From Serpula lacrymans var. lacrymans S7.9 (taxonomy: Eukaryota > Basidiomycota > Agaricomycetes > Boletales > Serpulaceae), in assembly GCF_000218685.1 (NCBI RefSeq), contig NW_006763294.1:1671361-1735360 (forward strand): 64,000 bases of DNA, in the 5' to 3' direction. Below the pieces are notes generated by a model, which worked only from the letters and a program-made list of their open reading frames with translations, did not search any database and had not been told where the DNA came from. The number at the start of each line of letters is the position of its first letter. Position 1 is the first letter of the stretch. The position numbers and the translations under genes are program-made. Below, piece by piece: positions 34,252-43,687 of this stretch.

Positions 34252-37200
34252 AAGGCTCGACTTCCAGGCGAGACCAAATTCCGGAGGTAGTGGTAAAATT
34301 TTCGGGCATAGGTTGAAAGAGGGAATTAAAAAGGTTTGAATCCATGCCTCTAAGCTTCCTGGGAGCTGAGGGATTCCTAGAATAAAATTCGCAAACAGCG
34401 TCGTGGGAGTTTTCCAGATGGGATTCTGGTTCCCACGTTCTGTCTTCGTCTCCATAGCCCTTCCATAGGACCAGGAACTCTAATTTTCCACGCTTCAAGC
34501 GTGCATCTACCACTCGTTCGACTTCAAACTCTTCTTCACCTTCCTGGGTGACTACTACCGGACCGGGCCGGTCTACGCACTGTCCCGGCAGCGGTCCTTT
34601 GTAGGGTTTCACACGGCTAATGTTAACCGTGGGTACCACCCTCATTCGTTTTGGGAGTTCCAGCTCCACCGCATTAGGTTTGACTTCCTTAATCCGGTAA
34701 GGGCCAATCCACTTTTCGGTCAGTTTTCTAGACTGCCGGTCTTTTAATTTCAAGTGGTCGGTGTCTAACCAGACCAGGTCGCCGACCTTGTAATCAGGGG
34801 CCTTAGAGCGTCTACGCTCTGCCCTGTCTTTCATCTGCTCCGCAGTTTTAAATAGCACTTTGCGCGTTTCGTCCAAGACAGACTTTATGTCTTTTGCCAT
34901 GTTCCCAGCAGCCTCGTTTTTGCTTTTGCCAGGTTCTACACCCATTCTGGGGAGGTACGATCTAGTAACCTCGAATGGTGCCTTTCCTGTAGCCGACGAC
35001 TGTTTAATATTATAAGAGAACTGGGCTATCTTTAGCCACTTGGCCCAATCTGTCTGTCTGTCGTTAATAAATATCCGGAGATACTGTTTCAACTCCTGGT
35101 TGAGTCTCTCCGTTTGTCCATCGGTTTGCGGATGGAACACCGTGGATAATTTAGGTTTGATGCCCAGCATCCGGCATAATTCTTTCGTAAATTCGCTAGC
35201 GAATTGCGGTCCTCTATCGGAGATTACCGTTTCTGGTAACCCATGGATGGACCATACGAAATCCTTAAATAGGTCTGCCGTACAGGCGGCGGTGATGGTT
35301 TTGTTGGTGGGTATGAATACCACTTCTTTGGAGAAGTGGTCTACTACCACCATTACTGAATCGTACCCGTTTGACTCGGGCAGATCCGTCGTGAAGTCCA
35401 CCAATATATCCTGCCAGGGGCCAGCTGGTATCGGGTTCGGCATGAGTTTACCCGCCGGCGGTTGATGGGAATTCTTGGCCATGGCGCATCTCAGACAGGA
35501 TTTTACGTATTCCTGTATGTCTTTGACCATGCCCGGCCACATGTAGTTTCTGGAGATCAACTTCATTGTTCGTTGCCATCCAGGGTGCCCAGCCACTGGA
35601 GTGTCATGATGTCTATCTATTGCCTTGATCCTTGCGGACTCAGGCACATAGATTTTGTTTTTGAAATGAAAGAGCCCGTCTTTCCATGAATAGTTTTCAT
35701 TGCCGTCAAGGCGCGCCTTTTCCTCTGGGGAGATGTCTTTCCTGAAGACTTCCAGGAGAGCGGAATCTTGCCCGATTCTAACATTGGCAACCCTTGATTG
35801 ATCTATTAGGGTGACACCTTTGTTGTCATCTTCAATGCCGTTGGCATGATCCTCTCTTCTAGACAAAGCATCCGCTTTCCCCATTGAGCTTCCTGGCTTA
35901 TGAATTAATTTATAATTGAACCTTGACAAGTACACCGCGTAGCGGGCTTGTCTCCGGTTCAGGTCTCGGGCCGTCATGAAGTACTCTAGGTTCTTATGAT
36001 CGGTCCAAATTTCGAATTGGTGCCTAGCACTTTCTAAGTAGTGCCGCCAGTGCTCTAAAGCTCTAATGATGGCCAGCATCTCCTTGTCGTATATTTGATA
36101 GTTACGCTCTGTAGGCGACAAACTATGTGATAAATAGGCACAAGGCCTCCAAAGATCATCAGGGCATTTGATTGACAGAACAGCCCCAGTGGCGAAGTCA
36201 GAAGAGTCGGTTTCTAGCCGGAACTCTTTGTCTAATTCAGGGAATGCCAATATGGCCGCTGTTGTAAATGCCTGTTTAAGCTTATCAAAAGCTTCCTGTT
36301 CTTTGGCGCCCCAATGCCAAACAAGGTCCTTTTTGGTGAGATCGTTCAACGGTCTCGTGATTTTTGCGAAGTCTTCAATAAACCTTCGGTAGAAATTACC
36401 TAAGCCTAGGAAGGCCCTAACTCCTTTGATGCGAGTAGGTTCTGGCCATTCCAAAATAGCTTGAACTTTCTCAGGGTTCATCCTGATTCCATTCTGGCCT
36501 ATGATCATACCGAGGAAGTCTACTTCCTTCACTTTAAAATTACATTTTTCGGGTTTAACGAATAGGTCCCGTTCCTGTAAGCGTCGAAGGACTTCTTGCA
36601 CGATCCTGTCATGCTCAACCTCATCGTCCGACTTTGTAAATATTAATAAATCGTCAATGTAAATGACGACACAGTTTTCCATATCCGCAAAGATCTTGTT
36701 CATCATGCTCTGGAAGGTCGCCGGTGAATTGGTCAACCCAAAGAACATAACAAGGGGTTCGAAAGATCCTCGGTGGCACGTGAAGGCGGCCTTCCAAGCA
36801 TCTTCCTCTTTGATTCGTACATTGTTGTACCCCCATCTGAGATCCATCTTTGTCAGGATCTTGGCGCCAGCCAATTTGTCCACTAGCTGACTAATCAAAG
36901 GCAGAGGATACGCATTTTTAACTGTGTGCTCATTCACGTAATGATAGTCTATAATCATTCGCTTTTTACCATCCTTTTTAGGAATGAAGAACACCGGGGA
37001 CGTCATAGGACTTTTGGAAGGTCTGATGTAACCCTTCCTAAGTTGTTCGTCTATGAAACTAGATACCTCGTCTCTTTCGGGAGCAGAGAGCGGTATCATG
37101 TGTCCCTTCCTTGGTTTGAAGGTGTCTTTCAAATCTATAGCATGGTCCCAAGGCTTAGCCTCTGGGAAGCGCTCTGATTTGTGTTTCGAAAAGACTTTCC

Positions 37201-38116
37201 AGAAGTCGTGGTACTCGGGAGGTACCAGCCTCTTAATCTCTTCCTCAGGTTTTACCTCATCATCATCGTCGTCGATCTTTTCTAAAGATCTGAGCTCGTA
37301 AACGTGACTAGCGTTTAACTTTTTGAGACGCTCATTGTGACGGACATGATTTGGTTTACCCAAGTTTACACATTCCTGGGGACAACGTGACAATGTGACA
37401 ACCCCTGTCTGCCAGTTGATCTCAGGATTGTGTTTAAATAGCCAGGTCCAGCCTAAGATTAAATTAATCTTCCCTAGTTGGGTAGCCTCGGCAGTGACTC
37501 GTTCTCTGTGTCCTTGGTATTCGACCACAAAAGAACATTTGTGTGTAATACAGCCACCTGCGTTAAGCGTACCGTCAACGTTATAGACGGGAATAGACGT
37601 TTCTAATTTTACAAGGGGGAGTCCAATTTGCTCCGCCCAGACCTGATCTATGAAGATCCTGTTAGCGCCTGAATCAAGCAGTGCGCTCGTTGAGTGTACT
37701 TTGCCCCTGGCAAGGTTTTCCACGCCAACGTCTAAACGGATCTCCTTTTGGAATAAATATGTGCGCATCAACACACGCCTTGGGATTTCGGGAAAGGGTG
37801 GCTCCGAAGAAGAAGAAGAAGAAGAAGGAATCTTGAATGACACATGTTTTTCTATTTTTGTTTTACCAGAATCAAGCACCCTAGTGTTTGTCTCGCCGGG
37901 GCCACGCTCCAAGGGAGACGCTGGTGCAGCGGTAGTATCATAAATATTGCAGTTACATTTCTTCATACAAGTACATACTTCTGATAACAAATTTAAAAAC
38001 TTATTTACAAATTGGGGAGCCATCCCCGTCATTCCGTTATTGCTCGTGCAACACCCCGGAGCAGGGGCCACTTTGTTGTGGTTTACTTCATTTTTACCAG
38101 GAGCTAAGGCACCCAA
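34250..38116 (-). CDS. pol: Pol polyprotein: protease, RT, RNase H, integrase, chromodomain
   Basis: Open frame of about 1288 codons without stops. Its first codon as bounded here is TTG, so initiation may depend on gag readthrough or on an ATG about 30 codons in. Order: protease with ALLDSGANRIFID (about residue 145); reverse transcriptase with FFGLTNSPATFQ and VVIYIDDLLIF; RNase H with ETDSSDFATGAVL; integrase zinc finger (H-H-C-C in HHDTPVAGHPG to CLRCAM); DDE core with VDFTTDLPESNG, SDRGPQFASEF and PQTDGQTERLNQ; the GPY/F module (WIGPYRIKEV); and a C-terminal chromodomain (FEVERVVDARLKRGKLEFLV...WKGYGDEDRTWEPE), which targets integration to methylated-histone chromatin in such elements. 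Confidence 0.95.
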   Translation of the reverse strand: MGALAPGKNEVNHNKVAPAPGCCTSNNGMTGMAPQFVNKFLNLLSEVCTCMKKCNCNIYDTTAAPASPLERGPGETNTRVLDSGKTKIEKHVSFKIPSSSSSSSEPPFPEIPRRVLMRTYLFQKEIRLDVGVENLARGKVHSTSALLDSGANRIFIDQVWAEQIGLPLVKLETSIPVYNVDGTLNAGGCITHKCSFVVEYQGHRERVTAEATQLGKINLILGWTWLFKHNPEINWQTGVVTLSRCPQECVNLGKPNHVRHNERLKKLNASHVYELRSLEKIDDDDDEVKPEEEIKRLVPPEYHDFWKVFSKHKSERFPEAKPWDHAIDLKDTFKPRKGHMIPLSAPERDEVSSFIDEQLRKGYIRPSKSPMTSPVFFIPKKDGKKRMIIDYHYVNEHTVKNAYPLPLISQLVDKLAGAKILTKMDLRWGYNNVRIKEEDAWKAAFTCHRGSFEPLVMFFGLTNSPATFQSMMNKIFADMENCVVIYIDDLLIFTKSDDEVEHDRIVQEVLRRLQERDLFVKPEKCNFKVKEVDFLGMIIGQNGIRMNPEKVQAILEWPEPTRIKGVRAFLGLGNFYRRFIEDFAKITRPLNDLTKKDLVWHWGAKEQEAFDKLKQAFTTAAILAFPELDKEFRLETDSSDFATGAVLSIKCPDDLWRPCAYLSHSLSPTERNYQIYDKEMLAIIRALEHWRHYLESARHQFEIWTDHKNLEYFMTARDLNRRQARYAVYLSRFNYKLIHKPGSSMGKADALSRREDHANGIEDDNKGVTLIDQSRVANVRIGQDSALLEVFRKDISPEEKARLDGNENYSWKDGLFHFKNKIYVPESARIKAIDRHHDTPVAGHPGWQRTMKLISRNYMWPGMVKDIQEYVKSCLRCAMAKNSHQPPAGKLMPNPIPAGPWQDILVDFTTDLPESNGYDSVMVVVDHFSKEVVFIPTNKTITAACTADLFKDFVWSIHGLPETVISDRGPQFASEFTKELCRMLGIKPKLSTVFHPQTDGQTERLNQELKQYLRIFINDRQTDWAKWLKIAQFSYNIKQSSATGKAPFEVTRSYLPRMGVEPGKSKNEAAGNMAKDIKSVLDETRKVLFKTAEQMKDRAERRRSKAPDYKVGDLVWLDTDHLKLKDRQSRKLTEKWIGPYRIKEVKPNAVELELPKRMRVVPTVNISRVKPYKGPLPGQCVDRPGPVVVTQEGEEEFEVERVVDARLKRGKLEFLVLWKGYGDEDRTWEPESHLENSHDAVCEFYSRNPSAPRKLRGMDSNLFNSLFQPMPENFTTTSGIWSRLEVEP

Positions 38117-38272
38117 GTGACCTAAGCCCCGAATTCTTTTCCCTGAGCCTTCATTTCGTTGACCTGTTGGTCATAGAAGAAGGCCCGGATTTCGTCGTAA
38201 GAACGACCGGCCAAAGAGTTGAGCCGATCGTCCGGCTTCTCGATTTCTAGTTGGCGCGCCTGGCACCCTTGA

Positions 38273-39190
38273 TTATTTTTTTTGTTGGGCAGCCTGCGCC
38301 CCGTTTCTACAGTCTCGGGACATGTGTCCCTCTTGGCCGCAGTTGTAACAGTTGCCCTTGAATCTGCGCATTTGTCCGCCTTGGACCGCGCCGATATCCA
38401 TAGGAGCACCCTGTCCTGGCTGCAGCCCGAACGGCTTGAACCCGTGAGAGTGATTATGATGTTGGTTTGATGACCCAGGGCGCCTCTGGGGTGTGTTGTT
38501 TTGTTTGGTGGACCCGCCACCTTGGTGCATGGTGTAGAGCTCTATGGCTCTACCGACTCGTCGTACTTCCTCAGCCGCCAGGGCCAAGTTGTCACTTTGT
38601 GTATCCTGCAGATAGATCTGTTCTGCAATGCGAGGGTTCACATTGCGTTCTAGCAGTTCCACTGCGTGTTCATTGCCAAGACCCCCTTGGATTGAGAGGG
38701 CCAGGAACCGGGTTACGAAATCATCCGTCCTCATGTTTCCTTGTTTGAAGGAACGGATTTGCTGACGCGCCCAGTCACGCTCAGCTTGCGGTTTGAAATA
38801 TTTTTCGATCTCGGTTTTGAGATCGTCCCAGGTGGGCCACACACCCGCGGTGTAGCATTCCTGGAGTCTTACTTGGGCGTATTGACCCGCCACAGGTCCT
38901 TTTAGGCGAGATAGCACCGCAGTGGCTACCTCAAAATCGTCGGCAAACACGTCCCAGTTCGCCTTGACCCAAATCTGGAGCTTGATCCACCATTCGGCAA
39001 ATTGTGCTCTGTCTCCTTCGAAGGCGCCAGGGTCAGCGACGACTTCGACTTTCTTGTTAAACTTTTTCTCTACCGAGGGGGTTGCTACAGGGGGGTTGGC
39101 CTGTATCTCGGCGAGCTGCGAGGTTAATGCAGCTATCTGCGTACGCATTGCGTGCAGTAGCGCATTCATGTCTTGGGGTTGCGACGACAT
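38273..39190 (-). CDS. gag: Gag of the Ty3/gypsy element (305 codons to A8 run)
   Basis: Starts MSSQPQDMNALLHAMRTQI with an N-terminal helix. The central capsid-like domain includes FAEWWIKLQIWVKANWDVF, WDDLKTEIEKYF and IRSFKQGNMRTDDFVTRF. A CCHC zinc knuckle (CYNCGQEGHMSRDC) lies near the C-terminus. The frame ends in TAA right after an A8 run (38276-38283, T on plus). A shifted frame continues as a coherent gag tail to a TAG at 38122, so the true Gag probably extends there, through slippage at the A8 or because this copy gained one A. Confidence 0.88.
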   Translation of the reverse strand: MSSQPQDMNALLHAMRTQIAALTSQLAEIQANPPVATPSVEKKFNKKVEVVADPGAFEGDRAQFAEWWIKLQIWVKANWDVFADDFEVATAVLSRLKGPVAGQYAQVRLQECYTAGVWPTWDDLKTEIEKYFKPQAERDWARQQIRSFKQGNMRTDDFVTRFLALSIQGGLGNEHAVELLERNVNPRIAEQIYLQDTQSDNLALAAEEVRRVGRAIELYTMHQGGGSTKQNNTPQRRPGSSNQHHNHSHGFKPFGLQPGQGAPMDIGAVQGGQMRRFKGNCYNCGQEGHMSRDCRNGAQAAQQKK

Positions 39191-39696
39191 GTTGACTTGT
39201 TCTCTTTGGGTAACGTAAAAATAGGTAACTGGGGGTCCCCGCTTGCTATCTGCGGATCAACCTCTTCCCAGCTGAGTATCGGATCTCAATCTCCGACTAC
39301 CCACACTATAGTATTTAAAAAGGTATATAAAAATGTGTTTGTAATAAACCCTGGTCCGAACGGTTGTCAGGGGGTGGTCCGATTGTTAAGCTGTCAACCC
39401 TTCTCCAGACTGGCGGAGGCAAGTGCCCGGCCTGGTCAGAGGTATTCGAAAGTGAAAGTTTGTATTCTAAATCTAATCAACAGTGGTTCCACACCGACTG
39501 CTGAGCTAAGGTACTCCCCTTAACGCTGGGGGCCGCGTATCGAAGGTTTGCGTTCTTCTCCCGAAGCACTACAAGGCCGTCGCTAGGAGCGCACCTATCT
39601 GCTATGTGGGATATTCCTAACCGCTAACCAATCTCCTTCACCCTGGAGTCCGGGTGCCCAGTGGGACTTTTTGCACAAACGTGCAAGAGAGTAGAA

Positions 39697-39710
39697 AGAG
39701 CGAGTCCTAA
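39697..39710 (-). other. Primer-binding site, self-priming type
   Basis: Directly inside the 5' LTR the minus strand reads TTAGGACTCGCTC. It does not start TGG, so it is not a standard tRNA site. Positions 39699-39708 (AGCGAGTCCT on plus) are complementary in the transcript to AGCGAGTCCT of the LTR (39822-39831, minus sense), which starts about 33 nt after the TATA box. That is the arrangement of Tf1/sushi elements, whose mRNA 5' end folds back as primer. Confidence 0.75.
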
Positions 39711-40169
39711 TGTAACAACCAAGAGTTAGTTACTCTGCCGCACACAAGAACACACTATAAGGAAGATGTTGAGGGAGTGGTTACCCCTTAAGCTGCAGAG
39801 AGTTTGTTGGTATACAACAGGAGGACTCGCTGAGGAGTCTCCTGGATCTATTGGGGTATATATACTACTACAGGTTGTTTGTACATGTGTACTATACAGT
39901 TGATGAAGGCAGTGGCTGATGATGTCATAGGGTCTAGCCCGTATGGCCAGCTCCACTGCGTGAGAGAGTTAAGTCTAAAAGTAAAAGAAAGGCAACGTGG
40001 CGCGAGAAAGGGAAATGCCGCGTGGCACTTAAAGTATAAAGTTAAAGCGGAGAATAAAAAGGACAGGAGATGTCCGGAAATTGTGTTATCGTAACAGAAA
40101 GCTATAGTATAAGTTTAAAGCGGAGAAATAAAAGTAAAGGGAAGGTCCGAAAATTGTGTTATCGTAACA
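39711..40169 (-). repeat. 5' LTR (459 bp) with duplicated outer end
   Basis: The portion 39711-40096 aligns with the 3' LTR and already ends in GTAACA. A further 73 bp (40097-40169) repeats a diverged version of the terminal about 65 bp and again ends ATCGTAACA. The target duplication abuts the outer copy, so the outer end was the integrated one. TATATATA at 39857-39864 on the minus strand is the likely promoter. Confidence 0.88.
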
Positions 40170-41350
40170 CTCCGACTCTCTTTCCCCGGACTTCTAGTCT
40201 GCCATACATTCTCTCCACATGTTCTCATATTCCTCATGGACTCTGTAGTTTAGACCTTATGGTACACTCCCCTCACATGCAATTTCCTTCTTGCCAGATA
40301 ATTGCCCACATGGAACTCCATATACTGTGGGGATTGACTTATATGAGCCGAGCTTATATGCTGAAGATATTGGATATCTGTGTTCTGATTGGCTGAAAAA
40401 AGTTATTGGCTCATATAAGTTGATCATCACAGTGATACCTACATTACAAGTTACTCCTTACAAACCCCAATCCCTCCAATAGTATATAAGCCAAAGCTCC
40501 TGTACTCTATTCCTGCAGTTGGAATATCAACTAGTTCCTCCACCTTTTATCCAAACCTTTTTTTAAGTCTTCCGGTCCTTCTCCAAAGGATCATTACTCC
40601 TCTCCACTTTTCATCCTCTACTCTCACCTGTTTGCTCTGTTAAGTTAGGGACCAAGGTCTGTGGAAGGGCCTAGCGCACAAGCTAAGCCAACTCCCAACC
40701 TTGTACTCTGTTCCGTTCCCCAACGCACCTCCAAACTCCAAACTCTGATTACTCCAAAGGTCACGGTTCTGACACCAGTTTATCAATCAATTTTCTACTA
40801 TAATCAATGGACTCATGCAAGCTCAAAGGAGGGATGCAATGGGAATACCACAAAAGCTTGCAGAGGCTAATAAACTGAGAAGAAAGGCTGAAATGGAGGC
40901 CAAAGAATCCCATCAAAAATTAGCACAGAACAAGGCCTATTAGCCATATATGTACGACATGTTAACAAAACAGCATCAGACCCAAGTCCCCGTAGTTCAT
41001 ATGCCAACAATGTAGTACATAGCCCTTTGTGTAATCAGACAATAATTACCCCACATACCAACCCTTCTGAGAAAAACACCTGTTACTACTCCAAAAAAAG
41101 CCCAGCACAGAAACAACATTGGCCAAAATTGCACTGTAGCCTCATGAGGTTCTTGCCCTGTTTCTGCTTTTTCTTCATCAGATATTTCTTCTAAATGATT
41201 AAGTCAAGCCTTGAGGGCATTTGCATGATGCTGTAGTCTTGCATGTCACCAGAGTGATTCTATGAATGCCTTTAGCAATGCTCGGAGTCAACTCCTTGGT
41301 ACTACATCAGTCCCTATTATTCCTGCAAGAAGAACTTGCACTATGTCCGC
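40170..41350. repeat. Repeat Y (plus copy) and unassigned retroelement sequence
   Basis: The right-hand part of the Y copy split by the gypsy element, then a MITE (40323-40434), then AT-rich sequence with TATATAAG near 40482-40490 and pyrimidine-rich sequence after it, as in an LTR promoter. Small ORFs after 40660 show no recognisable domain. Confidence 0.45.
40323..40434. repeat. CACTG-ended MITE, copy 3 (112 bp, internally deleted)
   Basis: Starts TACTGTGGGG (first base mutated) and ends ATCACAGTG. It has lost the inner part of its right inverted repeat, including the CAGCATATAAGCTGGG block. Target duplication ATA on both sides (40320-40322, 40435-40437). Nested in repeat Y. Confidence 0.8.
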
Positions 41351-41859
41351 TGTTATGCACCAAAGTTGATTGGTAGCATGGATAGGTGTCAAAAATGAAG
41401 CGAATATTCAAAAAGACTCACCTTTGCGCCACACAGGCACAGTGCCACATGGAATAGTAATTAATATTGCCTTTTTTGAACTTGTGGCTGATCAGCACCA
41501 CCTCTATTAGGCAATCCAGTTGCGCTCACCTTTGCTTTTCAATTTGGTACTTTCCGTGTTTTGGCATTTTGGCAAATTTTTGCGTCGCCACTGGCTACAC
41601 ATTATGCCCTCGCTTTTGTCATTCTCCCTTGCTTTTTACTTTACTCAGCCCCACCATGGGACCTTTGCTCTCTTTTTTATTCTCACCTGATGGTCGCTTC
41701 TGGATCCCCATTTTAGTTCACCTCCTTGTCACCTCCACCCTCCTTCTCCTCATCTTCTTTGCTCCCCCACCATATCTGATGTCACCACTCTCTATCCGCT
41801 TCTGTTGCCAATCTGTTGACCACCATGTGCCACTGCTGATATCAGCAAAGCCCCGGCGG
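41351..41859 (+). repeat. Repeat X, copy A (5' 509 bp only)
   Basis: Starts TGTTATGCACCAAAGTTG and matches the first 0.5 kb of copies B and C, stopping at ...CCCCGGCGG exactly where copy B begins. The interrupted ORF (from 41467) matches the first 130 or so residues of the B and C ORFs. No remainder of A is found after B, so the A-B junction is a nested insertion followed by deletion, or an unequal recombination product. Confidence 0.8.
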
Positions 41860-43678
41860 TGTCATGCACCAAAGTTGATTGGTAGCATGGACAGGTGTCA
41901 ATAACGAAGCGAATATTCAAAAAGACTCGCCTTTGCACCACACAGGCACAGTGCCACGTGGAATAGTAATTAATATTGCCCTTTTTGAACTTGTGGCTGA
42001 TCAGCATCACCTCTATTAGGCAATCCAGTCACGCTCACCTTTGCTTTTCCATTCGGTACTTTCCGTGTTTTGGCATTTCGGCAAATTTTCGCGTCGCCAC
42101 TGGCTACACATTGCATTGCGCCCTCGCTTTTGTCGTTTCCCTTACTCCCCTTCCTTTGCCTAGCCCCACCATGGGCCCCTTCCTCTCCTTTTTATTCTCA
42201 CCTGACGGTCGTTTCTGGATCCCCATTCTAATCCACTTTTCCGTCACATCCACCCTCCTCCTCCTCATTTTATTTGCACCCCCACCATTTCTGATGTCAC
42301 CACTTCCTATCTGCTTCCATCGCCGATCCGTTGACTACCACGTGCCACTGCTGATATCAGCAAAGCCCCGGCGGCCGGTCCAGATAGGGCAACAGGTCCA
42401 TCTTCATGACGTCGATCTACCATCATATACTATCAAAACATCGGTCGCTCGTCTTGCCTGGTTGGAGCGTGGGTGGGTAGTTTTTGAGCTGGAGAAGGTT
42501 CATCCCCTTGCGTCGCCCATGTTCATCACTGTCCCATTCACTTGGGTACACTTATCTTTTGTCCATTGTCTTCGCTACAGCTACACCTACCACACGCTGC
42601 CTGGGACTCACTTGTTCCAAATTGGAACTACTCCTCTCCCTCCCTCGTTTGATCAGGTGGTCCAACACAACCAGTCCATTGGTAAGGCCATGGAACTGTC
42701 GGATTTGGACTAGGTGGTGGACCGGTGGCTCCAGTTTCTTTTTCTTCAGCAAAACATTCATTTACAGTGCAATTATTTTTGATTTTTGAATCATTTTTAT
42801 GGACACATATTTTTTTAGAATGCCTGACTGACAATAAAGGAACTGTGTTGATACTGATAGTGTTTTGCCTTGCCCTTTTTTTACTGCATCTTCCCATGAC
42901 ATCATGATTTTCCTGCTCTCTTTTTGCTATTGGACTTTACTTTATGGCTGTACAAACCTGTGACATTACTCATAGCATTCATTGTTCTATCTCTTTCTTT
43001 TCCTTTTTTTGACAATCTTATCCTGTACTACCTACGCAGGATTTGTCAGCATACATTCCTTCCTTCATGTTCTTTCTCATTCTTTTTGCACAGCTATACT
43101 GTGCATAGCCTACTTTTCTTTTACTATATAAACCCCTGTATTTTACCTTGTAAAAAGAACAAGAACTCCAATCCAGACTTCTTCTCTACTCTCAAGTTCA
43201 CTACTCTGCTACTTGTGATCCAGTGTGGTCACAACACTTCCCACTTTTACCACTGTCAACTGCTGTCATCTTCACTTCCCACTTTTGAAGTCATTGTTAT
43301 CCCTTTCGATTAGAGTCCTTCTGAGCACTACAGTTTGTGTGTCAGGAGCCTGCTATCACTGGGAACCTCATCACCTCATCATCCTCGTCGTTCTCAAACC
43401 TACCTTGTGCTACAATTAGCAAGGTAGTGCTCATCTATACTCGTCACTAAGCCCCTATCTTCTACAAATTCAACTATCCCTCCTCCTCAAAACCCACACT
43501 TATACATCTCTGGGTTTTACTTTGAAGGATCATTATACGTACCACCCCACAAACAACCAGACCACTCCACTGTTCTAGGAGGCAAAGCCCATAAACAAGT
43601 TCCGTGGAATCTGGGAGGATTGTGTGTTAGTGTGTTTTTTTGTTTGTGGTTTTCTAACAGCAGTACTCATCATCGACA
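41860..43678 (+). repeat. Repeat X, copy B (1819 bp, TG...CA, LTR-like)
   Basis: Complete copy from TGTCATGCACCAAAG to CATCATCGACA. It contains a 245-codon ORF (41976-42713), then a pyrimidine-rich region and TATATAAACCCC at about 43125-43136, and about 0.55 kb after that. TG...CA termini, an internal TATA box and association with retroelement-like sequence (copies D, E) fit a very long LTR. The left flank is copy A and the right flank the decayed gypsy pol, so no target duplication is preserved. Confidence 0.75.
41976..42713 (+). CDS. Repeat X ORF, copy B (245 aa), unknown protein
   Basis: MPFLNLWLIS... to ...GKAMELSDLD. The first half is hydrophobic with two possible membrane segments (around VTSTLLLLILFAPPPFLM); the second half is globular-looking (VQIGQQVHLHDVDLPSY, LAWLERGWVVFELEKVHPLA). 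No family recognised. The same frame is open over the whole length in copy C, with the last 50 residues identical. It may be expressed by the element or be a chance long frame; identity of the C-terminal codons argues for recent shared origin but not by itself for selection. Confidence 0.4.
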   Translation: MPFLNLWLISITSIRQSSHAHLCFSIRYFPCFGISANFRVATGYTLHCALAFVVSLTPLPLPSPTMGPFLSFLFSPDGRFWIPILIHFSVTSTLLLLILFAPPPFLMSPLPICFHRRSVDYHVPLLISAKPRRPVQIGQQVHLHDVDLPSYTIKTSVARLAWLERGWVVFELEKVHPLASPMFITVPFTWVHLSFVHCLRYSYTYHTLPGTHLFQIGTTPLPPSFDQVVQHNQSIGKAMELSDLD

Positions 43679-43687
43679 CTGCTACCT

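Larger units (their letters stand above)
33851..40169 (-). mobile_element. Near-intact Ty3/gypsy chromovirus retrotransposon
   Basis: A 6.3-kb element on the minus strand: 5' LTR 39711-40169, leader, gag, pol with chromodomain, polypurine tract, 3' LTR 33851-34238. Target duplication CTCCG flanks it exactly (33846-33850 and 40170-40174). It inserted into a plus-strand copy of repeat Y: joining the flanks restores similarity to the Y copy at 32010-32180. The pol frame is uninterrupted for nearly 1290 codons. LTRs differ, so it is not brand new. The A8 run at the end of gag and the leader are the only visible doubts about activity. Confidence 0.93.

Noticed and set aside
40091..40096. End of the 5' LTR at 40096
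   Set aside because: The flanking GAAAG does not match the left target site; CTCCG at 40170-40174 does, so the end is 40169.
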